Position numbers and translations under genes: made by a program. Below, piece by piece: positions 1 through 8,414 of a DNA stretch of 13,045 nucleotides (the stretch's first letter is position 1; each line of letters starts with the position of its first letter). Location: contig QFOI01000055.1 of NCBI GenBank assembly GCA_003241175.1, forward strand, positions 1 to 13,045, given 5' to 3'. This stretch comes from Pseudopedobacter saltans. Lineage in GTDB: Bacteria > Bacteroidota > Bacteroidia > Chitinophagales > Chitinophagaceae. Under the pieces are notes generated by a model. The model made no database searches, was not told the origin of the DNA, and worked only from the letters and a program-made list of their open reading frames with translations.

Positions 1-3000
1 CAAAAACACCTGGATTTAAACAAAGGATAGCTGCCGGGCTTAGCGAAATCGACGAAATAATAACATCTAAAAAGAAAGAAGCAGAAGAATTGTCAGATGC
101 TGAAATCGAAACGAAAGATGCTCTTTACCAAGAAATCGATGCACTCAAAAAAGAAAGAGACACAAAGCTTGAAGACGTCTTGAACGAAATTTTGCCAGAG
201 GCGTTTGCAGTGGTCAAGGAAACCGCACATCGTTTTGCTGAAAATACAAGTATTGAATCAAGCGTGACGGATCTTGATAAAACTTTGGCCGCTACTAAAT
301 CATATATCCACATTAATGGTGATCAGGTAAGTTATGACAACCATTGGACTGCAGCGGGAGCTGAAGTTACATGGAACATGGTGCACTATGATGTACAGTT
401 GATTGGTGGTATTGTATTGCACCAAGGTAAGATTGCCGAAATGGCTACTGGTGAAGGTAAAACACTGGTTTCCACGTTGCCATCCTATTTGAATGCGTTG
501 GCGGGAGAAGGTGTTCACCTTGTTACTGTCAATGATTATTTGGCACGTCGTGATAGTGAGTGGAATGCCCCAATATTTGAATGGTTGGGCATTACAGTGG
601 ATTGTATTGACAAACATCAACCTAATACACCACAACGTCGCCAAGCTTATCTAGCAGATATCACTTACGGAACGAATAACGAATTTGGTTTCGATTATTT
701 GAGGGATAACATGGTGCAGAATCCAGAAGAGATGGTTCAACGTAAGCACCATTATGCAATGGTCGATGAGGTGGATAGTGTATTGATTGATGATGCGCGT
801 ACACCGTTGATTATTTCAGGTCCTGTAAGTCGTGATACCTCTACCCAACAGTTTTTTGAATTGCGTCCAAGAGTTGAACAGCTAGTGGAAGCTCAAAGAA
901 GGATTGTCAACCAATCTTTGATCGAAGCGAAAAAACTTTTTGCGGAAGGCAAGGATGACCCCAAAGAAGGTGGTTTGGCTCTTTACCGAGCTCACCGTGG
1001 GTTACCAAAGACCGGTGCGCTGATTAAGTTTTTGAGTGAAGCTGGTAATAGACAAAAATTGCAAAAGTCTGAAAACTACTATTTAGCAGACCAACAGAAA
1101 GAAATGAAAACTGTTGATGAAGGTTTATTTTTCTTTATTGACGAAAAAAACAATTCTGTTGAGTTGACGGATAAAGGTATTGCTGCATTGACAAAAGCTG
1201 GAGAAGATCCTGAGTTTTTTGTGATGCCTGATATTGGAACCAGACTTTCCAAAATAACCGAGAACGCAACACTTTCCCCTGAAGAAAAATTGCAGGAAAA
1301 AGAGGTTGCTCTGAACGACTACACTGCAAAAACAGATCGTATCCACAGCGTGCATCAGTTATTGAAGGCCTATACTTTGTTCGAAAAGGACAACGAATAT
1401 GTAGTAATGGATGGCCAAGTGAAGATTGTAGATGAGCAAACTGGTCGTATCATGGACGGTCGTCGTTATTCTGATGGTTTGCACCAAGCGTTGGAAGCCA
1501 AAGAAAACGTCAAAATCGAAGCTGCTTCGCAGACCTATGCAACCGTTACTTTGCAAAACTATTTCCGTATGTACCACAAATTGGCAGGTATGACGGGTAC
1601 GGCAGAAACGGAAGCTGCAGAACTTTGGGATATATACAAACTAGATGTGGTCAGCATCCCAACCAATATTGGTATTGGAAGAGATGACCAACAGGATTTG
1701 ATATACAAAACAAAAAGAGAAAAATACGGAGCTGTTATTGACGAAATAGAAAAACTTAGAAACGAAGGTCGTCCGGTCTTGGTCGGTACAACTTCGGTTG
1801 AAGTGAGTGAACTATTAAGTCGTATGCTTCGCCAAAAACAGATTCCTCACAACGTATTGAACGCTAAACAGCACGCAAAAGAGGCACAGGTGATTACCGA
1901 AGCAGGGCAACCTGGTGCTATAACCATTGCTACCAATATGGCGGGTCGTGGTACGGATATCAAACTTGGACCTGGCGTAAAAGAGGCGGGCGGATTAGCT
2001 ATTTTGGGTACGGAAAGACATGAAAGCCGTCGTGTAGACCGCCAGTTGAGAGGTCGTGCAGGACGTCAAGGTGATCCAGGTTCTTCTTTGTTCTATGTTT
2101 CGTTGGAAGATGATTTGATGCGTATGTTTGGTAGTGAACGTATTGCCAAAGTGATGGACTTTGCAGGTTACAAAGAAGGCGAAGTCATCCAGCACAGCAT
2201 GATCACTAAATCCATTGAACGTGCACAGAAAAAAGTAGAAGAAAACAACTTCGGAATACGTAAACGTCTATTGGAATATGATGACGTTATGAATAAGCAA
2301 CGTACTGTAATCTATACCAAAAGAAACCACGCTTTGTTTGGTGATCGTTTGGTAATGGATTTGGACAATGCTTTTTATAGTGTAGCAGAAGGTATTGCAG
2401 CCACCTACAAAGAAAATGGTGACTATGAAGGATTCAAATTGGATATGATTGTCAGCTATGGTGTTGATTCTGCCATCAGCAAAGAGCAGTTTTCCAGTTC
2501 TTCTGTACAACAATTGTCTCAACTGGTTTACCAAGAAGGTATGAGCCATTTCCAACAATTGAAAGAGAAGATCGCTGAACAAGTGTTGCCTGTTTTCCAA
2601 AATATTTCTGGTACGCAAAATAATCAGATTCAAAATGTTGTCGTTCCTTTTACCGATGGTAAAAAAGGAATACAAGTCCTTTCTAATTTGCAAAAAACCA
2701 TTGAAACAAATGGTGTGGAACTAGTTAGAAATTTGGAAAAAGCGATTACTCTGGCATTTATCGATGATGCATGGAAAGAACATCTTAGAGCAATGGATGA
2801 CTTGAAACACAGTGTTCAGACAGCTTACTACGAACAAAAGGATCCATTGGTTATCTACAAACAAGAAGCTTACATGTTGTTTGCCAACTTGAATGCGGAA
2901 ATCAACAAAGAGATCGTAGAATTCCTTTCCCATGTTGAAATTCCGGGAAATGAAGAAGCGCCTGAAAATGGTCGTCCTAATCCACCTATGCAAACTTTGC

Positions 3001-3224
3001 AGGAAGGACATATTCGCAAAACTGATTTGAGTAAAACGGTTTCCAATAAGGAAGAAGTGGATGCAGCAGGTATGGAATACGGTGCCAACGAGAGAGATTT
3101 GGCTCCAGAAGAAATGCGTCCTAAGCAAACGCCTATAACTGTCGAACCAAAAATCGGTCGTAATGACCCTTGCCCTTGTGGTAGTGGTAAAAAATACAAA
3201 AACTGTCACGGACAAGGATTGTAG
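1..3224 (+). CDS. secA: Preprotein translocase ATPase SecA (5' end outside window)
   Basis: SecA is the cytoplasmic motor that uses ATP to push unfolded preproteins through SecYEG. The frame is open to the left edge (first full codon at 3) and reads KTPGFKQRIAAGLSEIDEI before the TTG at 90, so that TTG is internal and the true start lies outside the window. About 1073 residues are visible. The Walker A segment ATGEGKT is encoded near 444-464 and the DEAD-like VDEVDS at 762-779. NMAGRGTDIKLG and QLRGRAGRQGDPGSS (about 2040-2090) are second-RecA-domain helicase motifs, and IDDAWKEHLRAMDDLKHSV (about 2760-2815) belongs to the helical scaffold. The C-terminus carries the zinc and SecB-binding tail CPCGSGKKYKNCHG (3171-3212). 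The length exceeds the roughly 900 residues of E. coli SecA, as is usual in Bacteroidota. It ends in TAG, followed by a terminator. Identification is secure. Confidence 0.97.
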   Translation, partial: KTPGFKQRIAAGLSEIDEIITSKKKEAEELSDAEIETKDALYQEIDALKKERDTKLEDVLNEILPEAFAVVKETAHRFAENTSIESSVTDLDKTLAATKSYIHINGDQVSYDNHWTAAGAEVTWNMVHYDVQLIGGIVLHQGKIAEMATGEGKTLVSTLPSYLNALAGEGVHLVTVNDYLARRDSEWNAPIFEWLGITVDCIDKHQPNTPQRRQAYLADITYGTNNEFGFDYLRDNMVQNPEEMVQRKHHYAMVDEVDSVLIDDARTPLIISGPVSRDTSTQQFFELRPRVEQLVEAQRRIVNQSLIEAKKLFAEGKDDPKEGGLALYRAHRGLPKTGALIKFLSEAGNRQKLQKSENYYLADQQKEMKTVDEGLFFFIDEKNNSVELTDKGIAALTKAGEDPEFFVMPDIGTRLSKITENATLSPEEKLQEKEVALNDYTAKTDRIHSVHQLLKAYTLFEKDNEYVVMDGQVKIVDEQTGRIMDGRRYSDGLHQALEAKENVKIEAASQTYATVTLQNYFRMYHKLAGMTGTAETEAAELWDIYKLDVVSIPTNIGIGRDDQQDLIYKTKREKYGAVIDEIEKLRNEGRPVLVGTTSVEVSELLSRMLRQKQIPHNVLNAKQHAKEAQVITEAGQPGAITIATNMAGRGTDIKLGPGVKEAGGLAILGTERHESRRVDRQLRGRAGRQGDPGSSLFYVSLEDDLMRMFGSERIAKVMDFAGYKEGEVIQHSMITKSIERAQKKVEENNFGIRKRLLEYDDVMNKQRTVIYTKRNHALFGDRLVMDLDNAFYSVAEGIAATYKENGDYEGFKLDMIVSYGVDSAISKEQFSSSSVQQLSQLVYQEGMSHFQQLKEKIAEQVLPVFQNISGTQNNQIQNVVVPFTDGKKGIQVLSNLQKTIETNGVELVRNLEKAITLAFIDDAWKEHLRAMDDLKHSVQTAYYEQKDPLVIYKQEAYMLFANLNAEINKEIVEFLSHVEIPGNEEAPENGRPNPPMQTLQEGHIRKTDLSKTVSNKEEVDAAGMEYGANERDLAPEEMRPKQTPITVEPKIGRNDPCPCGSGKKYKNCHGQGL

Positions 3225-3244
3225 AATATTATAAGTTTTAAGTG

Positions 3245-3274
3245 AAAGGCTGTCGAATTTCGACAGCCTTTTCT
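3245..3274 (+). terminator. Intrinsic terminator after secA
   Basis: A perfect inverted repeat, AAAGGCTGTCG (3245-3255) and CGACAGCCTTT (3261-3271), leaves a five-base loop and runs into a short T tract 21 bases after the secA stop. The plus-strand T tract is the better one, so it mainly serves secA. It sits between convergent genes and could also slow transcription coming from the TPR gene. Confidence 0.85.
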
Positions 3275-3337
3275 ATTGTTTTAAAATTGGATACCATTTT
3301 TTGACTTTATGCAATGTTCATCTAATAGAGCATTTTG

Positions 3338-4312
3338 TTATTCTTGCGTTTTAATATGATTTTTGGATAGTATTTCCTTGAACTCATTTTCCTTGCCTTC
3401 TTCTTTCATTTTTTGATACACCAACCGAATAATCTGAACTGCATCATTTTGGAATGCCGACTTTTGCTCTATGTAAAGATTATAGGCTTTGCACATATTG
3501 TTAAGTGCTTTGGGATAATCAATAGGTTCTATGGTGTACATGCGTCCTAGACCATAGTAGCCTTCAGGATTGGTACTGTCCAGGCGTTGAATTCTTTCGT
3601 ATGCATTTGCTGCCTCGTCAAATTTTTTTAGATATTGGTAAGCCACAGCTATGTTTTGCAAAGGAGTCAAGGATGATGAATCGATCCGCAAAGAGTGTTC
3701 ATACGCGTTAACGGCATCTGCAAATTTTCCTGACTTCCGGTAACAGATCCCCAAATTGTCCCAAGCGAATGTAAAGTTTGAATCTATGGCGACAGCGTCT
3801 TTGAAATAGATAATAGCAATCTCATTATTGCTCTTTTCCATTTCTACTTGCCCGGCATTGTATTGTTCGAGCGCTTTGGGATCTTTTGAAATTGAATGAC
3901 TTCGGAGCGCATTGTTGGAGGAAAGTAACTTTCGCATGATGTCGCAACTATCTAAAAGATATTTTTCAAGGTCGTAATAGTATGTTTTGTTTTGCTGTGA
4001 ATTTTCGTCCATATCAAAAGATACATTGATTGTCTTTTTCCCATTGGCGTTGATGGTGTAGTTTTTCGTAGTGTCAATATTGGACAAAGTGCTAACTAAT
4101 TGATAAGGTTGTACTTGTTTTTTGATGCAATCCACTACTGCGGCGTGAACATCCTCTTTACTTTTAGTTGAAAATTCGATAGAATCCATACACTTGCAAG
4201 CCGCTTGTGCGAAGGATCTACGAACCTCATTTTGCGATAATTTTACGTTGTTTTGAGCCAAACAAGGCCCTATGGAAAGGCAACAGGTCAGACTGATCAT
4301 AAATTTTCTCAT
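3338..4312 (-). CDS. Secreted tetratricopeptide-repeat protein of unknown function
   Basis: The 324-residue protein starts at ATG 4312 on the minus strand and ends with TAA at 3338. Residues 1-20 (MRKFMISLTCCLSIGPCLAQ) form a signal peptide with probable cleavage at A-Q. The proline before Cys17 argues against a lipobox. Residues 21-140 form a domain I do not recognise, with four cysteines (39, 41, 62, 123) and a CKCMDSI motif, so disulfides in the periplasm are possible. Residues about 145-283 hold four TPR-like repeats (roughly 145-178, 179-212, 213-246, 247-283) with W-x-x-LG-x-x-Y and A-x-x-AY-x-x-x-L patterns and acidic ends such as IDSS and LDSTNP. TPRs usually bind proteins, so a scaffold or envelope-assembly role is plausible, but no substrate is visible. 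A second in-frame ATG at codon 5 is an alternative start. It faces away from the GT117 gene across a 209-bp spacer. Confidence 0.85.
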   Translation of the reverse strand: MRKFMISLTCCLSIGPCLAQNNVKLSQNEVRRSFAQAACKCMDSIEFSTKSKEDVHAAVVDCIKKQVQPYQLVSTLSNIDTTKNYTINANGKKTINVSFDMDENSQQNKTYYYDLEKYLLDSCDIMRKLLSSNNALRSHSISKDPKALEQYNAGQVEMEKSNNEIAIIYFKDAVAIDSNFTFAWDNLGICYRKSGKFADAVNAYEHSLRIDSSSLTPLQNIAVAYQYLKKFDEAANAYERIQRLDSTNPEGYYGLGRMYTIEPIDYPKALNNMCKAYNLYIEQKSAFQNDAVQIIRLVYQKMKEEGKENEFKEILSKNHIKTQE

Positions 4313-4487
4313 ACGTTAGTTTTTTATTGGGTAAAAATATTATTTAAAGTCGATTGCTGACTCCTATTTTTCAATCTCTGCATTAATTTCAAATAAAAAT
4401 AATCCTTAAATTCAAATTATTTTTGCTAAATAGGCGCTATTATGCCAATAAATTCAAAATAGGTGTTCTAATATCATCTGTTTACAA

Positions 4488-4495
4488 TAAGTTTG
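4488..4495 (+). promoter_or_regulatory. Bacteroidota -7 promoter element (TAAGTTTG) for the GT117 gene
   Basis: TAAGTTTG is an exact match to the TAnnTTTG -7 consensus of Bacteroidota sigma-ABfr promoters and lies 26 bases before the ATG at 4522. That implies a leader of about 20 bases. The -33 position (around 4465) reads GTTC, a poor match to TTTG, so the promoter is likely but not ideal. The rest of the divergent spacer 4313-4521 is AT-rich, and I see no other signal in it, including no exact TAnnTTTG for the minus-strand TPR gene. Confidence 0.5.
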
Positions 4496-4521
4496 CGACA
4501 CTAAAAAATCCATAAGCTAAT

Positions 4522-6579
4522 ATGAATTTTAAACGGATTAACAACATTACTGGGTGGGTGATTGGACTATTTGCCTGTATTGTTTACATTATGACATCTG
4601 AAGCCGGAGGTAGTCTTTGGGATTGCGGCGAGTTTGTAAGTAGTTGCTTCAAGGTGCAGATTCCGCATCCTCCTGGGGCTCCTTTGTTCGTTCTGATAGG
4701 ACGATTCTTTATTGTCCTTTTTGGTGGCGGAGGCGATCATGCCGCTAAGGCTGTCAACGTTATGGGCGCTATAGCCAGTGGTTTGAGCATATTGTTCTTG
4801 TTCTGGTCTATTACGCATTTTGCCCGTCGTATTGTACAAGGAAAAGACAGTATTGAGAAGTTGACTTCTGGTCAGATCTGGTCTATCATGGGAGCAGGCG
4901 CCATTGGTGCATTGGCTTATACATTTTCCGATTCGTTTTGGTATAGTGCTGTCGAAGGTGAGGTTTACGCATCTTCTGCATTGTGTACCGCTGTGGCTTT
5001 TTGGGCCATATTGAAATGGGAACATGTCGCAGATGAACCAGGTGCGGATCGTTGGATAGTATTTATAAGTTTTCTGATGGGATTGTCCATTGGTATACAC
5101 TTGCTTAACTTATTGACAATTCCGGCGTTGGTAATGGTATATTATGTCCGTCGTAAGGACCAGTTGGACTATCCTAAAATGCGTAAATACTTTATCAGAG
5201 GTATTTTGATAGCTGGAGGTTTGGCATTTATTGGCGGTTTCATATTGGCTAACAGAGATGCAACGGATCAAGTTCCGATGGATTCTACATACCCCGGATT
5301 GATGTTAGTTGGCACATTGGTATGTATTGGACTTTTGTTTTTGATTGAAAGAAATAACAAGAAAGATAAAGCTAAACAAATTGAATACGGTGGTGCTTAT
5401 ATCTTTTTTGTATTGAGTGTTGTTATATTGGGAGTTGTACAGATTGGAGTCATTCAGGAAACTGTTAAAATAGCTGGTTCTATGGATGTTACATTTGTCA
5501 ACAAGTTCGGATTGCCGTTTTTCAGTGGGTTTACTACTTTCTTTATTTTATTGGGTATTGCAATCTGGTTTGCTTTCCGCTATGCGAAAAAGAAAAACCT
5601 ACCCAATCTTCGTTTGGCGATGTGGTGTTTGGTTTTCATGTTGATTGGTTATAGTTCGTATTTGACTACCATGATTCGTAGTAGTGCGGATCCTTCCATT
5701 GACATGTTCAAGGTAGATAATCCTCTAAGTCTTGCGGGTTATCTTGGCCGTGACCAATATGGAGATTTTCCTATTTTATATGGTCAAAAATTTACTGCTC
5801 GTCCTGTCGATATCAAATATGACGACATGAAATACCAAAAAGGTGTTGATGAAAATGGAAAAGGCGCTTATGTTCCAATAGGTAAATCTTTCCATTACGT
5901 TTACATGCCGGAGGACAAAATGGTATTCCCTCGTGTATGGAACGGTAGCCAAGATCGTGGGCAGGCAGATTACTATGCTCAGTTTTTGGGTATTCAAAAA
6001 ACACAGAATGGTTACGAGCGCGATCCAAACTTTGGAGACAACTTGAAATTTTACGTTGGATATCAAAACTACTACATGTTCCTAAGGTATTTCCTTTGGA
6101 ATTATAGTGGAAAACAAGATGATATTCAAGGTCGTTATATTGGAAATGTCAGAGACGGAAACTGGATTACCGGTATCAATTTCATTGATGATTTGATGTA
6201 TGGTGACCAAAGTGCCTTGCCTGACAGTCTTAAACACAATAAGGCGCACAACACTATGTTCGCTTTGCCATTGATATTGGGTTTAATAGGTTTATTCTTC
6301 CATTTCAAGCGAAAGGGTTCCGATGGTATGATTGTTTTCCTTTTGTTCTTCATGACTGGTTTTGCCATTATCATTTATTTGAACCAAGCCGGAAACGAAC
6401 CTCGTGAGCGTGATTACGCATTTGCGGGTGCGACCTATGCTTTTGCCATTTGGATTGGTCTTGGAATGTTGGCCATACAAGAATGGTTATCCAAAAAGAC
6501 AAGCGCCAAAGTGGCTCTAGGTGTTTCTTTTGTTGCTTGTTTCATGGCAGTTCCGGTATTGATGGCACAACAAGAATGA
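4522..6579 (+). CDS. DUF2723 / GT117-like membrane glycosyltransferase, N-terminal part
   Basis: This 685-residue multi-spanning membrane protein is the amino-terminal part of a DUF2723 family protein. The human DUF2723 protein TMEM260 is a GT-C protein O-mannosyltransferase (CAZy GT117), so a lipid-linked-sugar transferase acting on envelope proteins is the likely role; the bacterial substrate cannot be read here. Helix 1 (about 11-25) is followed by the conserved external loop LWDCGEF (32-38), whose Asp34 and Glu37 are the probable acidic catalytic pair, and then by IPHPPGAPLF (47-56). AVEGEVYA (143-150) and RERDYAFAG (628-636) are further family-like motifs. Hydrophobic helices lie near 79-100, 122-135, 152-164, 178-208, 224-243, 258-274, 291-311, 337-352, 366-382, 579-594, 603-619, 635-652 and 664-682. 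It stops at TGA 6577-6579, where the C-terminal domain should begin. Confidence 0.88.
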   Translation: MNFKRINNITGWVIGLFACIVYIMTSEAGGSLWDCGEFVSSCFKVQIPHPPGAPLFVLIGRFFIVLFGGGGDHAAKAVNVMGAIASGLSILFLFWSITHFARRIVQGKDSIEKLTSGQIWSIMGAGAIGALAYTFSDSFWYSAVEGEVYASSALCTAVAFWAILKWEHVADEPGADRWIVFISFLMGLSIGIHLLNLLTIPALVMVYYVRRKDQLDYPKMRKYFIRGILIAGGLAFIGGFILANRDATDQVPMDSTYPGLMLVGTLVCIGLLFLIERNNKKDKAKQIEYGGAYIFFVLSVVILGVVQIGVIQETVKIAGSMDVTFVNKFGLPFFSGFTTFFILLGIAIWFAFRYAKKKNLPNLRLAMWCLVFMLIGYSSYLTTMIRSSADPSIDMFKVDNPLSLAGYLGRDQYGDFPILYGQKFTARPVDIKYDDMKYQKGVDENGKGAYVPIGKSFHYVYMPEDKMVFPRVWNGSQDRGQADYYAQFLGIQKTQNGYERDPNFGDNLKFYVGYQNYYMFLRYFLWNYSGKQDDIQGRYIGNVRDGNWITGINFIDDLMYGDQSALPDSLKHNKAHNTMFALPLILGLIGLFFHFKRKGSDGMIVFLLFFMTGFAIIIYLNQAGNEPRERDYAFAGATYAFAIWIGLGMLAIQEWLSKKTSAKVALGVSFVACFMAVPVLMAQQE

Positions 6580-6618
6580 GATGACCATAACCGTAGCAAA
6601 AAACAATTAGCGCGTGAC

Positions 6619-7815
6619 TTGGCTAGAGATTATTTGGAAAGCTGTGCGCCGAATGCCATATTGTTTACTTTTGGTGATAATGACACTTATCCATTATGGT
6701 ACGCTCAGGAAGTGGAAGGTATTCGTACAGATATTCGTGTAATCAATACTAGTCTTTTGGGAATTGACTGGTATATCAATGAGCTCCGTCACAAGGTAAA
6801 CAATAGTGACTCGATAGATGTAATCTTCTCTAAAGCGCAAATACAAGGACAGAATCGTGATGTCATTATGTATAATCCTAAGGATAATATTCCTGACAAC
6901 AAATTCTACGATCTATATGATTTGATGAAAAACTATGTTGGAAGTGAAGATCCTAATACGATGACACAAGCAGGTGGGGGAGATATGGTACATACCTATC
7001 CGGTTAAAAACGTATCAATACCGGTTGATCTGAATTTGGTTCATCAGAACGGTACTGTAAATGCGGAAGATTCTGTTCTTAGTTCTGTTAATTTCCAAAT
7101 AGGAAAATCCAATCTTTACAAAAATGACTGGGCGATATTGAACATTATTGCGGCGAACAAATGGAAACGTCCAATATACTTTACAAGTCCTTATGATGAT
7201 CTTGGATTTGCAAGTTTCTTGCGTCGTGATGGATTGAGCTACAGATTGGTTCCAGTACAAAGCAAAGATGTACAGGCAGAACAAGTCAATACAAACTGGA
7301 TGTATGACAAGGTCATGAACAAATTCAGTTTTGGTAGTGCGGATATTCCTGGTGTTTATTTTGACGAAGAAAATCGTCGTCACCTTAACACGATTCGTCA
7401 GGCTTATGCAACTTTGGGTATTGATCTAGCTTCCAAAGGAAGAAAAGACGAAGCTCGCAAAGTGCTGCAAAAAGCGGACAAGATGATGTTACAGGAAAAT
7501 TTCCCTTACGGAATGGTTTCTATCGGAAATCAACATAATCGTTTGTCTATGTTGTTCTTACAAGCGGCATTGATGGCAGACGACAAAGCGTTGGCAGATA
7601 AAGTGTACAATTCCGTTAAAAAAGATCTGCAACAACAGATACGTTATTACAATGCATTGACTGGACAAAATGCTGCCAATATGGAATATGACAAAGAAGC
7701 GGCTACGCAGTATTTGTCTATGATGGAAGGAATGGTGAAACAGTTCGCTGAACCTAAAGCCCCATTATTGGAAAACGGACAAGTTATCCAACATGATAGC
7801 GGAAATGCCAAGTAG
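6619..7815 (+). CDS. DUF2723 / GT117-like protein, C-terminal soluble part
   Basis: This open frame continues the GT117 gene in the same phase after the TGA at 6577-6579. Its first possible start is a TTG at 6619 with no clear ribosome binding site, and the first in-frame ATG lies well inside conserved sequence (in DVIMYNP, near 6868), so it is unlikely to be an independent gene. From 6619 the 398 residues contain NAILFTFGDNDTYPLWYAQE near the start, then RTDIRVINTSLLGIDWYINE, which are typical of the periplasmic domain of this family. A TPR-like helical section follows (about 260-345, including GIDLASKGRKDEARKVLQKA). No transmembrane helix is visible, so if made alone this fragment would be soluble and cut off from the membrane catalytic part. 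It ends in TAG, followed by a hairpin terminator. Confidence 0.75.
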   Translation: MARDYLESCAPNAILFTFGDNDTYPLWYAQEVEGIRTDIRVINTSLLGIDWYINELRHKVNNSDSIDVIFSKAQIQGQNRDVIMYNPKDNIPDNKFYDLYDLMKNYVGSEDPNTMTQAGGGDMVHTYPVKNVSIPVDLNLVHQNGTVNAEDSVLSSVNFQIGKSNLYKNDWAILNIIAANKWKRPIYFTSPYDDLGFASFLRRDGLSYRLVPVQSKDVQAEQVNTNWMYDKVMNKFSFGSADIPGVYFDEENRRHLNTIRQAYATLGIDLASKGRKDEARKVLQKADKMMLQENFPYGMVSIGNQHNRLSMLFLQAALMADDKALADKVYNSVKKDLQQQIRYYNALTGQNAANMEYDKEAATQYLSMMEGMVKQFAEPKAPLLENGQVIQHDSGNAK

Positions 7816-7837
7816 ACTTAGGTTTTTGTAAATATTC

Positions 7838-7873
7838 AACAAGGAGAACATATCGTTCTCCTTGTTTATTTTT
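7838..7873 (+). terminator. Intrinsic terminator after the GT117 gene
   Basis: The arms AACAAGGAGAAC (7838-7849) and GTTCTCCTTGTT (7855-7866) pair perfectly over 12 bp around a five-base loop and run into TATTTTT. It begins 23 bases after the TAG at 7815, so it ends the GT117 transcript and separates it from the next gene. Confidence 0.87.
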
Positions 7874-7933
7874 AGGGAAATAAAATTTTTCTGTTTGGGA
7901 TTATGCTCTAACTTACACTAAATATCAAAACTT

Positions 7934-8406
7934 ATGAGGAACGCTTACAAGCTATTATCTATTTGCATACTGCTATTTTTGTCTACTTCTATTATTGCTC
8001 AAAAAATGTATTTGTTCGGATTTATGATTTAACTGGAAAGAAAATTGCAAAAGGCCGAATCGTCGAAATAACGGATTCGACCATATTGCTGAAAGGATAT
8101 GAGGAAGCAATCCACATAAGTGAAGTAGGATTTTTAAGAACGAAACATTCTATGGGTAGTAATTTGGGTTGGGGCACATTAATTGGCTTTTCCGCATTGA
8201 CAACTGTGGGTTATATCGTTTATGCCAACAATAATGATGCATATTTGGCTGGATTAAATATTCTTGCAGGAGCAACCTTAGGTACTTTAGCTGGTTTTGT
8301 AGGAGGCGCTATCACTTTACCATTCAAGAAAATCGTTCAATACGACGTTAATGGCGATTCTGAAAAATGGCAAGCTTTCAGGTTTGGTATTAGTCGTCCA
8401 AGCTAA
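7934..8406 (+). CDS. Small exported Gly-rich protein of unknown function, with frameshift after the signal peptide
   Basis: ATG 7934 opens a frame reading MRNAYKLLSICILLFLSTSI then IAQK, a convincing signal peptide ending at A-Q, but this frame meets TAA soon after (8030-8032). The mature protein continues in the -1 frame, NVFVRIYDLTGKKIAKGRIV and onward to TAA at 8404-8406. The join falls at a run of six A (8001-8006); seven A would restore one 158-residue protein. An alternative TTG start at 7963 in the second frame would give an unlikely leader (HTAIFVYFYYCS). The mature part has a beta-rich stretch (RIVEITDSTILLKGYEEAIH), then two hydrophobic Gly-rich segments (about GWGTLIGFSALTTVGYIVY and GLNILAGATLGTLAGFVGGA) that could form a membrane-associated glycine-zipper hairpin, and a polar tail. 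I do not recognise the family. It could be a pseudogene, a sequence error, or a slippage-dependent gene. Confidence 0.65.
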
Positions 8407-8414
8407 ACTATTAA

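Larger units (their letters stand above)
4522..7815 (+). pseudogene. Full-length DUF2723/GT117 gene interrupted by an in-frame TGA
   Basis: The pieces 4522-6579 and 6580-7815 share one frame and together make 1097 codons before TAG, the usual family size of about 1000-1100. The protein reads MAQQE-stop-DDHNRSK; relatives, as I remember them, have QxxWDDHDRS here, so TGA replaces a conserved TGG by one base change. The frame after the stop continues at once with family-specific sequence (CAPNAILFTFGDNDTYPLWYAQE) and has no plausible new ribosome binding site. The gene is therefore a recent nonsense allele, an assembly error, or a readthrough gene. The intact sequence on both sides points to a very young lesion or an error. 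Wider UGA reassignment is unlikely, because the other roughly fifty Trp codons in the window are all TGG. Confidence 0.75.

Noticed and set aside
2721..3215. Minus-strand open frame inside secA (and similar frames at 4567-5100, 2268-2693, 7015-7383, 9399-9716)
   Set aside because: Each lies opposite a strongly conserved gene, has no recognisable domain, and has composition typical of antisense shadow.
4522..7815. Genetic code with UGA as Trp
   Set aside because: Roughly fifty other Trp codons in the window are TGG, and no other internal TGA interrupts the long genes.
8001..8010. Classical programmed -1 ribosomal frameshift
   Set aside because: The zero-frame codons CAA AAA ATG do not form a good X XXY YYZ site for re-pairing both tRNAs, and no stable downstream stem is obvious; transcriptional slippage or an indel fits better.
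7963..8406. Gene starting at TTG 7963 as the true form of the small exported protein
   Set aside because: Its first twelve residues are the signal-peptide DNA read in the wrong frame, whereas ATG 7934 gives a proper signal peptide.
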